Origin: Flavobacterium sp. Leaf82
GTDB lineage: Bacteria > Bacteroidota > Bacteroidia > Flavobacteriales > Flavobacteriaceae
Direction of reading: 5' to 3'
NCBI RefSeq assembly: GCF_001422725.1
Contig: NZ_LMMA01000001.1
Location: forward strand, 436,691 to 500,690
DNA: 64,000 bases
The notes below the pieces were generated by a model. The model worked only from the letters and a program-made list of their open reading frames with translations, had not been told where the DNA came from and did not search any database. Below are positions 53,390 to 62,711 of this stretch, in pieces (the stretch's first letter is position 1; each line of letters begins with the position of its first letter). Position numbers and translations under genes: made by a program.

Positions 53390-54161
53390 TTAAATCCCAG
53401 GTATTAAGTTGTTGCATAGAATGATGTGCCGTCAAATCAAATTGCACGGGAACAACAGAGATATATCCATTCTCTAAAGCCCATTCATCTGTATCTTCGC
53501 CTTGGTCTTCGTTTGTGAATTTTCCGGTAAGCCAGTAATAATCTTTTCCGTAAGGAGTTTGGCGTTTGTCAAATTTTTGGGCATAATAAGCTTTCGCCTG
53601 ACGACAAATTTTGATCCCTTTAATTTCTTTTTCTTTTAATTTTGGAAAATTAACGTTTAAAACAACTCCAGGAGGTAATTTGTTTTTTAGTGTTTCTAAA
53701 GTTATCTTTTTTACGAATGATTTTATTTGTTCAAAATCTGCATTCCAGTCAAAGTCTAATAATGAGAAACCAATAGCCTGAATACCTTCGATTCCGGCTT
53801 CTACGGCAGCACTCATTGTTCCTGAATAAATAACGTTTATAGAGGAATTTGTTCCGTGATTAATTCCGGAAACACATAGATCCGGTTTTCTTTTTAAAAT
53901 TTCATTTACTGCCAGTTTTACACAATCAACCGGAGTTCCGGAACAGCTATATTCAGTAACAACGTCTTCTTCTTTTGAGATTTTATCCAGAAATAAAGTA
54001 TTATTTATAGTAATCGCGTGTCCCATTGCGCTTTGAGGTTTGTCAGGAGCAACTACGATAACATCGCCAATGGTTTCCATAACACTTATTAAAGCCCTGA
54101 TTCCGGGAGCTAAAATTCCATCATCATTCGTAACTAATATTAAAGGTTTTTCATTTTTCAT
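53382..54161 (-). CDS. surE: 5'/3'-nucleotidase SurE
   Basis: Metal-dependent phosphatase for nucleoside monophosphates, involved in stationary-phase survival in other bacteria. 259 residues. ILVTNDDGILAPGIRALI at the start carries the two metal-binding Asp residues, VVAPDKPQSAMGHAITI and PDLCVSGINHGTNSSINVIYSGTMSAAVEAG are family blocks with the metal-binding Asn. I take the ATG at 54161 (MKNEKPLILVTNDDG); the frame extends to 54242 but the extra hydrophobic 27 residues are not part of SurE. The next gene on the strand overlaps its end by eight bases. Confidence 0.93.
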   Translation of the reverse strand: MKNEKPLILVTNDDGILAPGIRALISVMETIGDVIVVAPDKPQSAMGHAITINNTLFLDKISKEEDVVTEYSCSGTPVDCVKLAVNEILKRKPDLCVSGINHGTNSSINVIYSGTMSAAVEAGIEGIQAIGFSLLDFDWNADFEQIKSFVKKITLETLKNKLPPGVVLNVNFPKLKEKEIKGIKICRQAKAYYAQKFDKRQTPYGKDYYWLTGKFTNEDQGEDTDEWALENGYISVVPVQFDLTAHHSMQQLNTWDLNE

Positions 54162-54373
54162 GATGATATTTTTGTTCTGATTTGTCAAAATTAAAGCTTG
54201 TAAAAGCAAATGTAGTAACAGATTTTGGTAGAATACTAACAAATAGATAAAAATTGTAAACTAAATTAAAGAAGACTTTTGAACATCAAACATTTTTATA
54301 TCTTTAACAAAAAATTATAGTCAACTTGGCAACTTGGCACAATTTTTACAGTTAACTTAGATTAAAAAATTTG

Positions 54374-56560
54374 ATGAATGCTATTATTAAGTTTATGAAA
54401 AGAAATTATAAAATACTTATAGCCGTATTATGCTTGTCTTTAACCTTATTTGCCTTTAAAATTAATGCAGATAAGAGTGCTGATCCGGATCCAAACAGAG
54501 ATAAAACGCTTTTAGAACTACTTGCTTTCGTTATTGAAAAAGGACATTATAGCCCTGCAGAAATAAACGATGAATTTTCTAAAGGTATATTTAAAGACTA
54601 TATTGAAGCTTTAGACCCTTCAAAGAGATTCTTTTTGCAATCTGATATTGATGAATTTAAACAATATGAGCTGCAATTAGACGATCAGTTTTTGAATAAA
54701 GATCTAACGTTCTTCAATCTTACTTATACAAGATTGATGAAACGAATGGAAGAAAGCAAAAAACGTTATAAGACTATTTTAGCGCAGCCTTTTAATTATG
54801 ATGTAGATGAAACATTCAACGCAGATTATGATAAGTTGCCTTATGCAAAAAATGCAACAGAGATAAATGAAAGATGGAGAAAACAAATTAAGTTATCGAC
54901 ACTTTCATCACTTGTAACAAAACAAAAGTTAGAAGAAGATAAAAAGAAAACAGATCCTGCATATAAAGTAAAAACTTTTGAAGCTTTAGAAAAAGAAACT
55001 CGTGATAGTTCATTAAAATCATTAGACGATAACTTTAGCCTTATTAAGGATTTGAATAAAGAAGATTGGTTTTCTGTTTATGTAAACTCAATTATGACGC
55101 GTTTTGATCCGCATACAAGCTATTTTGCCCCTGAAGAAAAAGATCGTTTTGATGTTAATATCAGTGGTAAACTGGAAGGTATTGGAGCAAGATTAACCAA
55201 GAAAAACGATTTTACTCAAATAGACGAATTGATTTCAGGAGGTCCTGCATGGAAAGGAAAACAACTTGAAGCCGGAGATTTAATTTTGAAAGTAGCACAA
55301 GGAAACGAAGAACCTGTAGATGTTGTAGGGATGCGTTTAGATGATGTTGTTAAAAAAATTAAAGGACACAAAGGAACTGAAGTAAAACTTACAGTTAAAA
55401 AAGTAGACGGAACGATTAAAGTAATTTCGATTATAAGAGATGTAGTTGAGATTGAAGAAACATATGCTAAATCTAGTATTGTAGAAAGAAACGGATTGAA
55501 ATACGGGGTTATTTATTTGCCTAAATTTTATATCGATTTTGAAAATAAAGATGGTCGCGATGCCGGAAAAGATATTGCTCTTGAGGTCGAAAGATTAAAA
55601 AAAGAAGATATAAACGGTATTGTACTTGACGTTCGTGATGATGGCGGTGGATCATTATCTACTGTTGTTGATATTGCTGGATTGTTTATCGAAGAAGGAC
55701 CAATTGTTCAGGTAAAATCAGCAGGTAAAAAGAAAGAAGTTTTATACGATAAAGATAAAAAAATCGAATGGGATGGTCCATTAGTAATTATGGTAAACAG
55801 TTTCTCAGCTTCGGCATCAGAGATTTTGGCTGCTGCAATTCAGGATTACAAAAGAGGTGTTATCATTGGTAGCAAACAAACTTACGGAAAAGGAACTGTG
55901 CAAAATGTTCTTGATCTAAATCAGTTTGTTCGTAATGCAAATTATGGAGATTTAGGAGCTTTGAAAATTACAGGACAAAAGTTTTACAGAATCAATGGAG
56001 GTTCAACTCAGTTAGAAGGTGTTCATAGTGATGTTGTTATGCCAGATCGTTATGCTTACCTGAAAATGGGGGAACGTGATATTGATAATGCAATGCCTTG
56101 GGATAAAATAGATCCGGCGGATTACAGCACGTGGACTTCTAATGAAAACTTTTCTAAAGCAATTTTGAACAGTAAAAACAGAATCGCCCAAAATGCGCAA
56201 TTCAAATTAATTGAAGATAACGCAAAATGGATTGATGTTAAAAATAAAGAGAACACTTATAGCTTAAACATTAATAGTTTTAAAGCGACTCAGGAACAAG
56301 TTGAGAATGAAGGGAAGAAATACAAACCAATTTCTGAATATAAAAACAGTTTGATTTTTAAATCTTTACCATATGAAGAACTTGAAATGAAAAGTGATGC
56401 AACCCTGAAAGAGAAAAGAGATGTTTGGCATCAGGCATTATCTAAAGATGTTTATGTTGAAGAAGCATTGAATGTTTTAGATGATTTGCAATCAAAAGGC
56501 GGAGTTGCAAAAGGAACAGTTTCTCCTAAAATGAAAAAAGATAAATTGGTAAAATCATAA
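54374..56560 (+). CDS. prc: Carboxy-terminal (tail-specific) processing protease Prc
   Basis: Periplasmic S41 serine protease that degrades or trims proteins from their C-termini. About 728 residues. One N-terminal signal or membrane segment (about 12-30), an N-terminal helical domain, a PDZ domain (about 245-345, GIGARLTKKNDF and LEAGDLILKVAQGN), and the protease core with VNSFSASASEILAAAIQDY and TYGKGTVQ, whose Ser (about 480) and Lys (about 506) correspond to the known E. coli Prc dyad. A C-terminal DUF3340-like domain follows. Starts at TTG 54371, ATG 54374 and ATG 54395 are possible; I use 54374. Confidence 0.9.
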   Translation: MNAIIKFMKRNYKILIAVLCLSLTLFAFKINADKSADPDPNRDKTLLELLAFVIEKGHYSPAEINDEFSKGIFKDYIEALDPSKRFFLQSDIDEFKQYELQLDDQFLNKDLTFFNLTYTRLMKRMEESKKRYKTILAQPFNYDVDETFNADYDKLPYAKNATEINERWRKQIKLSTLSSLVTKQKLEEDKKKTDPAYKVKTFEALEKETRDSSLKSLDDNFSLIKDLNKEDWFSVYVNSIMTRFDPHTSYFAPEEKDRFDVNISGKLEGIGARLTKKNDFTQIDELISGGPAWKGKQLEAGDLILKVAQGNEEPVDVVGMRLDDVVKKIKGHKGTEVKLTVKKVDGTIKVISIIRDVVEIEETYAKSSIVERNGLKYGVIYLPKFYIDFENKDGRDAGKDIALEVERLKKEDINGIVLDVRDDGGGSLSTVVDIAGLFIEEGPIVQVKSAGKKKEVLYDKDKKIEWDGPLVIMVNSFSASASEILAAAIQDYKRGVIIGSKQTYGKGTVQNVLDLNQFVRNANYGDLGALKITGQKFYRINGGSTQLEGVHSDVVMPDRYAYLKMGERDIDNAMPWDKIDPADYSTWTSNENFSKAILNSKNRIAQNAQFKLIEDNAKWIDVKNKENTYSLNINSFKATQEQVENEGKKYKPISEYKNSLIFKSLPYEELEMKSDATLKEKRDVWHQALSKDVYVEEALNVLDDLQSKGGVAKGTVSPKMKKDKLVKS

Positions 56561-56583
56561 TTAATTATAGATTTACTTATTGT

Positions 56584-56624
56584 AAAACGCTCCAAAAAGT
56601 TCTGCTTTTTGGAGCGTTTTTTTT
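56584..56624 (+). terminator. Terminator of prc
   Basis: AAAACGCTCCAAAAAG (56584-56599) pairs with CTTTTTGGAGCGTTTT (56605-56620), a perfect 16-bp stem followed by TTTT. Confidence 0.93.
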
Positions 56625-56656
56625 GTAAGTTTAACTAAAGATAAAATATCAGATAA

Positions 56657-57439
56657 ATGAAAAATTATATAGTTTTTGGGTTAATTGGTTTTTTGTTAAC
56701 GTCATGTAAAAAAGAAATAAATGTAAAAGAGGAAGTGATTAATAATCAGGGATCTACTTTTGTATCTAATCAAAATAGTACAAATGCTTTATATGATATT
56801 TCTTATTTACCAACTTCTACAACCAGGCAAATCGTTAAACACACATATTATACACTTTCTTATAATGAGAAATTTGAGCAGGCAGAATGGGTTGCTTATG
56901 AATTAAAGAAAGAATATTTAAAAAACTCAAACTATAAACGTCCATATTTTATTGAAGATCCAAGTGTGACAACAGGTTCTGCTGACTGGAGAAATTATAA
57001 AAAATCAGGTTATGATAAAGGGCATCTTTGTCCTGCCGGTGATATGGAGTTTAATGAAAGTGCTTATAATGATACATTTTATACTTCGAACATTTCGCCT
57101 CAGGATCATGATTTTAATAGCGGAATCTGGAATAGGTTAGAACAAAAAACACGTTATTGGGCAAGTAAGTATAATGATGTTTATGTAGTAACGGGCGGAA
57201 TTTTGAAAGATTCTGATAAAAAAATAGGAACAGAAAAAGTGTCTGTTCCTAAGTATTTTTATAAAATAATTTTGGCTAAAAGTGGTAGAGAGCATAAAGC
57301 AATTGCCTTTTTGGTTCCAAATAAAGATAGCGATGAGTCACTTTATAATTTTGTCGTTTCTATTGAAACTCTTGAAAAAATGACCGGAATAGATTTCTTT
57401 CCCAATTTGAAAAACCTAAAAAGCGATAAGGATTTTTAA
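56657..57439 (+). CDS. DNA/RNA non-specific endonuclease (lipoprotein)
   Basis: 260 residues with lipobox Cys about 17 (IGFLLTSCKK). The beta-beta-alpha-metal nuclease core is SGYDKGHLCPAGDM, where DKGH is the DRGH motif with the catalytic His and one conservative change, followed by TFYTSNISPQDHDFNSGIWNRLE, which holds the metal-binding Asn and the N/W/E helix. GRSR-type substrate contact is less clear. Exported nucleases of this family digest nucleic acids for nutrients; the comEC gene eight kilobases away makes a link with DNA acquisition conceivable but unproven. Single-gene unit after the prc terminator. Confidence 0.88.
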   Translation: MKNYIVFGLIGFLLTSCKKEINVKEEVINNQGSTFVSNQNSTNALYDISYLPTSTTRQIVKHTYYTLSYNEKFEQAEWVAYELKKEYLKNSNYKRPYFIEDPSVTTGSADWRNYKKSGYDKGHLCPAGDMEFNESAYNDTFYTSNISPQDHDFNSGIWNRLEQKTRYWASKYNDVYVVTGGILKDSDKKIGTEKVSVPKYFYKIILAKSGREHKAIAFLVPNKDSDESLYNFVVSIETLEKMTGIDFFPNLKNLKSDKDF

Positions 57440-57572
57440 ATCAGCAAAATAAATTACAAACCAGTTTGTTCTTTTCCAGAGTTGAATGTAAAGGGTTAGA
57501 TAGAATTAAAAAGATTATAAGTATTTTTTTTTACGCAGATCCTGCGGATTTAATTTTGAAATTAAAGCACAT

Positions 57573-57600
57573 AAAAAAGCCGAAGATTTCTCTTCGGCTT
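57573..57600 (-). terminator. Terminator of rpe
   Basis: AAGCCGAAGA (57577-57586) pairs with TCTTCGGCTT (57591-57600), loop TTTC. On the minus strand the stem is followed by TTTTTT. The plus strand also has a T run, so it may act for both directions. Confidence 0.88.
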
Positions 57601-57623
57601 GATTTTTTATTTCCTTTAAAAAA

Positions 57624-58286
57624 CTAGAAAGTTGTTAAGACTTTTAATTCTGCAATAGTTTGTGTTGGATTCTCTGCTTTAAAAACAAAGCTTCCTGCAA
57701 CCAGAACATCAGCTCCGGCTTCTACTAATTGTTTTGCATTTTTACTGGTTACACCACCGTCAATTTCAATAATTGTCGAAGCATTTTTACGAGTAATTAA
57801 ATCTTTTAGTTTTTTTACTTTATCATAAGTATTTTCAATAAATGATTGTCCCCCAAAACCTGGATTCACACTCATAATACATACTAAATCAATATCGTTT
57901 ATGACATCTTCTAATAAATCAATATTAGTATGAGGATTGATTGCAACTCCGGCTTTCATTTCTTCAGCTTTAATAGCTTGTAGGGTTCTGTGTAAATGTG
58001 TACAAGCTTCATAATGTACGCTTAAAATATTTGCGCCTAAATCAGCAAAAGTTTTAATATATCTGTCCGGATCAACAATCATTAAATGTACATCGATTGT
58101 TTTTTTAGCATGTCTTGAAATTGCTTCTAAAACGGGCATTCCAAAAGAAATGTTAGGAACAAAAACTCCATCCATAATATCAATATGAAACCAGTCGGCC
58201 TGACTGTTATTGATCATTTCGATATCACGTTGTAAATTGGCAAAATCAGCTGCAAGAACAGAAGGAGCAATAAGTGTATTCTTCAT
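57624..58286 (-). CDS. rpe: Ribulose-phosphate 3-epimerase
   Basis: Interconverts ribulose-5-phosphate and xylulose-5-phosphate in the pentose phosphate pathway. 220 residues, a complete (beta/alpha)8 barrel: IAPSVLAADFANLQRDI, WFHIDIMDGVFVPNISFG (metal-binding His and catalytic Asp), DVHLMIVDPDRYI, VMSVNPGFGGQ-like sequence (here IMSVNPGFGGQSFIENT), and IEIDGGVTSKNAKQLVEAGADVLVAGS with the second catalytic Asp. Monocistronic, with a -7 box at 58318-58325 and a strong terminator. Confidence 0.96.
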   Translation of the reverse strand: MKNTLIAPSVLAADFANLQRDIEMINNSQADWFHIDIMDGVFVPNISFGMPVLEAISRHAKKTIDVHLMIVDPDRYIKTFADLGANILSVHYEACTHLHRTLQAIKAEEMKAGVAINPHTNIDLLEDVINDIDLVCIMSVNPGFGGQSFIENTYDKVKKLKDLITRKNASTIIEIDGGVTSKNAKQLVEAGADVLVAGSFVFKAENPTQTIAELKVLTTF

Positions 58287-58317
58287 TGTGTGTAGTTGTG
58301 TGTTGTGTTATTTTTTG

Positions 58318-58325
58318 CAAAGATA
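58318..58325 (-). promoter_or_regulatory. -7 box of rpe
   Basis: TATCTTTG on the minus strand, 31 bases before the ATG. The -33 element is not evident. Confidence 0.55.
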
Positions 58326-58345
58326 GATTTTTTATGATTTACAGT

Positions 58346-58505
58346 AAAATTTAACCGCAAAGCACGCAAAGATTTTTTTTCTTTTAAGATTTTTTAAAAA
58401 CGCAAAGTTCGCAAAGCCTTGTGTTTTATATTTGCTTTTAAAATAAACTAAAAAAAAACTTAGCGAACTTAGCGCAAACCCTTGCGTGCTTTGCGGTTAA
58501 ATTTT
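58346..58505. repeat. Large inverted repeat, 24-bp perfect arms (TTTAACCGCAAAGCACG family)
   Basis: The arm AAAATTTAACCGCAAAGCAC (58346-58365, continuing to 58369) is the exact reverse complement of 58482-58505. Inside lie further partly complementary pieces (CGCAAAGTTCGCAAAG and CTTAGCGAACTTAGCGC). A related half-arm is at 9811-9833. It fills most of the gene-free 58287-58671 between rpe and the sigma-factor gene. Confidence 0.85.
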
Positions 58506-58512
58506 AATAAAA

Positions 58513-58541
58513 TAAAAAACTCCGGTAATCAGCCGGAGTTT
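58513..58541 (-). terminator. Terminator of the sigma-factor gene
   Basis: AAACTCCGG (58517-58525) pairs with CCGGAGTTT (58533-58541), loop TAATCAG. On the minus strand it is followed by TTTTTTATTTT. A second hairpin, AAATTCCAAAT with ATTTGGAATTT (58617-58627 and 58634-58644), lies nearer the stop codon. Confidence 0.75.
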
Positions 58542-58671
58542 CAATCATCAATCAAAAAACGAACAGTCAATCAAACTGTTGTTTGCTTTAATAACCAATA
58601 TACGTAATTTCACAATAAATTCCAAATCCCAATATTTGGAATTTGGAATTTAATATTGGTTTTTCGGGTGA

Positions 58672-59535
58672 TTACCCAAGATAAGTTTTAAGAATTTTAC
58701 TTCTTGAAGTATGTTTTAATCTGCGGATTGCTTTTTCTTTAATCTGACGTACACGCTCACGAGTTAAGTCGAAAGTTTCTCCAATTTCTTCTAATGTCAT
58801 TGGGTGTTGATCGCCAAGACCAAAATACAAACGAACAACATCTGCCTCTCTTGGAGTTAATGTTTCTAATGAACGCTCGATTTCAGTACGTAATGATTCG
58901 TGAATTAATTCTCTGTCCGGGTTTGGAGACTCTCCTGAACGTAAAACGTCATAAAGGTTAGAATCTTCACCTTCAACAAGAGGTGCATCCATAGATAAGT
59001 GACGACCAGAGTTTTTCATAGACTCTTTTACGTCATTTACAGTCATGTCAAGTTCTTTTGCAATTTCTTCAGCAGAAGGCGGACGCTCATTAGATTGCTC
59101 TAATAATGCATACATTTTGTTGATTTTATTGATAGAACCAATTTTATTTAATGGTAAACGAACAATACGTGATTGTTCAGCCAAAGCCTGAAGAATCGAT
59201 TGACGAATCCACCATACAGCGTAAGAAATGAATTTGAAACCACGAGTTTCATCAAAACGTTGAGCCGCTTTAATTAAACCTAAGTTTCCTTCATTAATTA
59301 AATCCGGAAGAGTTAATCCTTGATTTTGATATTGTTTAGCAACCGATACAACGAAACGTAGGTTGGCTTTTGTTAATTTTTCTAATGCTCTTTGATCACC
59401 GGCCTTTATTCTTTGTGCTAATTCTACCTCTTCATCAGCGGTAATTAGGTCAACTTTTCCAATTTCTTGTAGGTATTTGTCTAACGATGCAGTTTCACGA
59501 TTTGTTACCTGCTTGGTGATTTTAAGTTGTCTCAT
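58672..59535 (-). CDS. rpoD: RNA polymerase primary sigma factor (short Bacteroidota type)
   Basis: 287 residues, far shorter than the 613 of E. coli RpoD: region 1.1 and the long non-conserved insert are absent. Region 1.2 is [20 protein letters not shown], regions 2.1-2.4 run through [30 protein letters not shown] and [10 protein letters not shown], region 3 is [14 protein letters not shown], and region 4.2 is [23 protein letters not shown]. The Bacteroidota primary sigma recognises the TTG-N19-TAnnTTTG promoters found throughout this window. A GGAG stretch before the ATG (in TTGAGGAGACA) is an unusually good ribosome-binding match for this phylum. Confidence 0.95.
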   Translation of the reverse strand: MRQLKITKQVTNRETASLDKYLQEIGKVDLITADEEVELAQRIKAGDQRALEKLTKANLRFVVSVAKQYQNQGLTLPDLINEGNLGLIKAAQRFDETRGFKFISYAVWWIRQSILQALAEQSRIVRLPLNKIGSINKINKMYALLEQSNERPPSAEEIAKELDMTVNDVKESMKNSGRHLSMDAPLVEGEDSNLYDVLRSGESPNPDRELIHESLRTEIERSLETLTPREADVVRLYFGLGDQHPMTLEEIGETFDLTRERVRQIKEKAIRRLKHTSRSKILKTYLG

Positions 59536-59754
59536 GTTTTTGTCTCCTCAATTTTTAAGTGTACAAATAGTTATACGTAAAGAGAGGAGAAAAAGTTACA
59601 ATTAAATGAAAAATATTTTAAAATTTATATGTGACACCAGATTGGATGGATAAACTATAGGGTTTGGCAGTGTTGTCTTCAACGTGAATTTAGCTCCATC
59701 ATTATTGTCAATAATAATAGTTAATGATTGATTAAGTGTGTTTTATGAGATGTT

Positions 59755-61491
59755 TTAATTTACATTCCCTTCTTTTATTTCTATAGTATCTTTAATCAAA
59801 ACAGGTTTTCCGCTGGCAGAAAATCCTTCCAGTATTATTTCGAATTTACCTGACACATCTGATGCATAAACTGCAATTTCAGAGTTTGGATCTTTTAAAT
59901 CGACTTTTGGCAGCCATAATAATTGATGTCTGTAATCTGGTATTCTTGCATTTTTAGTATTGGTGTAATCAGGTTGAAAATATTCTTTTGTGGATTGAGG
60001 TCTTAAAACTTCAGGTCTTATAATAAAATTGCCTTTAAGTTTCGTTTCATAATCTCCGTTTTTGGTAGTAAAGATAACTAAACCATTAAACGATTTTGAG
60101 CCATAGTAATAAATGCCTTTTACAACATTGATCTTGTCAATGTTTTTAGAGTTATAAACAAAAAGCTCATTAATATCTTCAATTATTAAACCATCAACAA
60201 CTAATAATGCTGGTATTACTGATTCATAATTAGGATCATAATCATAAACGTGAATCGCGTAATTATTGTTGTTTTTTGTAAAATATGTCCCTTCAACAAC
60301 TTCAGTTATGGTTTCTGCTACTGTTGGAAATCTTGTAAAAGCATCCAGTTTAAATTCTTTTGCTGCATTCCCATAAAAAGCAAGCGTGTCTTTAGACGCT
60401 AATATGTTATCTTTTTTGATATTATAGTAAGCATTTTCTATTTGACTGGAAATTAACCTCTCAGAAATGTTTTGTTTAAAATCAGAATTGAATTGGACAA
60501 CAGGAAACGTCAAATTCGAGAAGTCGATATCTTTTGGTTTGTCGACTTCAATAGTATAATCATGTTTATTATCTTCAATAATCTGAACGACTAAATTTGC
60601 GCTTGTATTCGCTTTTTCCAAATTGAAAAAGAATCTCCCTTGAGAATCCGTTTTGGTTAATTTTAAAGTATAGTTTTTTTCTACTATAGAAAGAGCTATC
60701 TTTTTGTTCTGAATATCTGAACTTGTTGATGATATTTTTCCTGCAATTATTTCTCCGCGCAATTCCGGTAGTGTAAAATCAGTAGTATTTATTTCAGTGT
60801 GACTATTTTTATTAGAATTTTTTTCCTCCAATTCATTAAAAGATGTTTTACTTTGAGCTAGAAAACCATCTGCTTTTCTTATTGAAAGCATATAATTGCC
60901 TTTCGTGAAATCATCAGAGTTAGTGTTGATTTTAAATGTTATCAAATCTCTATTTTGATATGTTTTACTTTTTAAACCAAAGGATATATTCTCATTCGTT
61001 AGAATCTGTGGTGTAGCATATTCTTTTTGAGAAATGCTATTTGTTGGTTTTTCCTTATAAGGGTTTATTATAAAAATGTCAATATTACAATATTCAGTTA
61101 CTTTTTTATTAAGCAACCAGTTCGTATAACCTATAAGTTTGTAGCTTCCGGTTTCTAAAGTCGTTGGAATGAAAAAATCACTGTTAGCGGCTCCGTTTTC
61201 AAGAAATAATTTATGTGTAAAAACAGTTTTTTTATTGCTGTCTATAAGCTGTAAATAGGCGATTTTACTATAATTTGAAGCAGAGTTTGTTGATTTATTG
61301 ATACAAAAAATCTTGTACAATAAAGTTTCTCCGGTTAAATACGAATTTGCATTTGTACTGATATAAAGAGATTCATTTAACTTTTTATCTATTTCATTCA
61401 GTTCAGTTATGGCATTGGTTTTTTGAGCAAACGAAATTTGCTGAAAACTAATTGCTAAAACGATCAGTGTTATATATTTTAATCTATCCAA
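59755..61491 (-). CDS. Secreted macroglobulin-like protein with a TonB-plug-type domain
   Basis: About 578 residues. A signal peptide (LKYITLIVLAISFQQISFAQ) precedes a macroglobulin-type beta domain (SYLTGETLLYKIFCIN, LETGSYKLIGYTNWLL), then a mid region (ELRGEIIAGKIS, GRFFFNLEKANTSANLVV) and a plug-like segment (ALLVVDGLIIEDINELFVY, INVVKGIYYYGSKSFNGLVIFTTKNG) like that of TonB-dependent receptors but without a barrel. The likely start is TTG at 61491, 13 bases inside the end of the preceding gene; the ATG at 61536 (MRGLHF) is the alternative and the frame is open to 61650. It follows a DUF4249 lipoprotein and a TonB receptor gene, so it probably works with them at the outer membrane. Confidence 0.7.
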   Translation of the reverse strand: MDRLKYITLIVLAISFQQISFAQKTNAITELNEIDKKLNESLYISTNANSYLTGETLLYKIFCINKSTNSASNYSKIAYLQLIDSNKKTVFTHKLFLENGAANSDFFIPTTLETGSYKLIGYTNWLLNKKVTEYCNIDIFIINPYKEKPTNSISQKEYATPQILTNENISFGLKSKTYQNRDLITFKINTNSDDFTKGNYMLSIRKADGFLAQSKTSFNELEEKNSNKNSHTEINTTDFTLPELRGEIIAGKISSTSSDIQNKKIALSIVEKNYTLKLTKTDSQGRFFFNLEKANTSANLVVQIIEDNKHDYTIEVDKPKDIDFSNLTFPVVQFNSDFKQNISERLISSQIENAYYNIKKDNILASKDTLAFYGNAAKEFKLDAFTRFPTVAETITEVVEGTYFTKNNNNYAIHVYDYDPNYESVIPALLVVDGLIIEDINELFVYNSKNIDKINVVKGIYYYGSKSFNGLVIFTTKNGDYETKLKGNFIIRPEVLRPQSTKEYFQPDYTNTKNARIPDYRHQLLWLPKVDLKDPNSEIAVYASDVSGKFEIILEGFSASGKPVLIKDTIEIKEGNVN

Positions 61492-62705
61492 AATGATGGT
61501 TTTATGTTTGATGAAAATGAAGTGCAATCCCCGCATTCTATTGCATACAATATGTAAGCTCCGGTTTCGTCTGGAAAGTAGGATCTTGTTCCTGTAGCAA
61601 GTAAATTCATAATTGTAGTTCCTTTGCAAGCAGGTGATTGACCAAAACAATACGTAAATAAGTAATTGTCAGTTTCTAACTCAGGAATTGGAGCCGGACA
61701 ATCATATTGGTAAGCTGGAATTGGTTTTCCCGGGAAAATGTCTCCGAAATTAAAAAACAATCTTTTTTCGGAATAAGAGGAAACATTAAAATAACCAATC
61801 ACTTTTTCTCCCGGATTATCAACAGGTTTAATATTTCCGTAAAAAAAGCCTGGTTGTGTTTGTGACAAAAGACTTCCGTTATTCGAAATCTCTTTTAAGG
61901 TTTCATAAAAAGTATGAGCAGCAAGACTCTGAACATATTGTTTTACCAAAATACTATATCTGTTTCTGATAATTGGATCTTTACTGCTAATAAACCGAAC
62001 AGGGAAATCAGTTACTTTGTCTTCACTTAGTTGATTGGTATTTGTTATTAGTAAATCATTTGATTTCTGATTTAAGAAACAAATTCTGGCCTCTTCTGTT
62101 CTGTCTTCAAAAACAACTTTTCCTGGCGGATTCGAACCAGGTGCATAAAAAACAGGAACTGCTTTTTGATAATACCATTTAGGAGCAACGACTTTATAAG
62201 TTTCTTCGTATTCGTATTTATAATATCTTGAATTGTTTGTTGGATCAGAGCTGTTTACTGTGATTTCTACACCAAGTACACCATTTTTAGTTACTGCTTT
62301 AGATTCTAATTTATCGATTTTGGTTTCTTGCGGTAATTTTTCTGAACTCGAAATATAAGATCTTCCGTCTTTGGTAAGTATATGTAATTGATATGTTCTG
62401 CCCGAAGCAGCTAGAAATTGAGTTAAAGAAATGTACGATTCGGTACCTTCTTTAAATTCATATTTATTGCCAATATCATCCGTAACATAAACCACAGCTT
62501 TAGTCTCAAAGTTTGGCGTTTTTTCTTCAAGTTTATAAGTTCTTGACACTTTTATTTCCTGGTTTTTATACTCATTTGTAATCGTTGCTTCTACGACGAT
62601 AGCATCTTCAAATCCATTTGTTTGATAATTATACGGTGTTGTACAACCCAATATCGATAAGAGGATCATTGTTACAAGAAATCTATGTTGGAAGATTTTT
62701 TTCAT
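61479..62705 (-). CDS. DUF4249 domain lipoprotein
   Basis: 408 residues with lipobox Cys about 21 (LLSILGCTTPYNYQ). VVEATITNEYKNQEIKVSRTY and SYISLTQFLAASGRTYQLHI are typical of DUF4249, a beta-rich Bacteroidota family nearly always encoded directly after a TonB-dependent receptor, and the C-terminus has several Cys residues (YDCPAP, YCFGQSPACKG, ECGDCTSF). The function is unknown; by analogy with SusD-type partners it could bind the receptor's cargo on the cell surface. It is six bases after the receptor gene and overlaps the start of the next gene. Confidence 0.85.
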   Translation of the reverse strand: MKKIFQHRFLVTMILLSILGCTTPYNYQTNGFEDAIVVEATITNEYKNQEIKVSRTYKLEEKTPNFETKAVVYVTDDIGNKYEFKEGTESYISLTQFLAASGRTYQLHILTKDGRSYISSSEKLPQETKIDKLESKAVTKNGVLGVEITVNSSDPTNNSRYYKYEYEETYKVVAPKWYYQKAVPVFYAPGSNPPGKVVFEDRTEEARICFLNQKSNDLLITNTNQLSEDKVTDFPVRFISSKDPIIRNRYSILVKQYVQSLAAHTFYETLKEISNNGSLLSQTQPGFFYGNIKPVDNPGEKVIGYFNVSSYSEKRLFFNFGDIFPGKPIPAYQYDCPAPIPELETDNYLFTYCFGQSPACKGTTIMNLLATGTRSYFPDETGAYILYAIECGDCTSFSSNIKPSFWID

Positions 62706-62711
62706 AATCTT

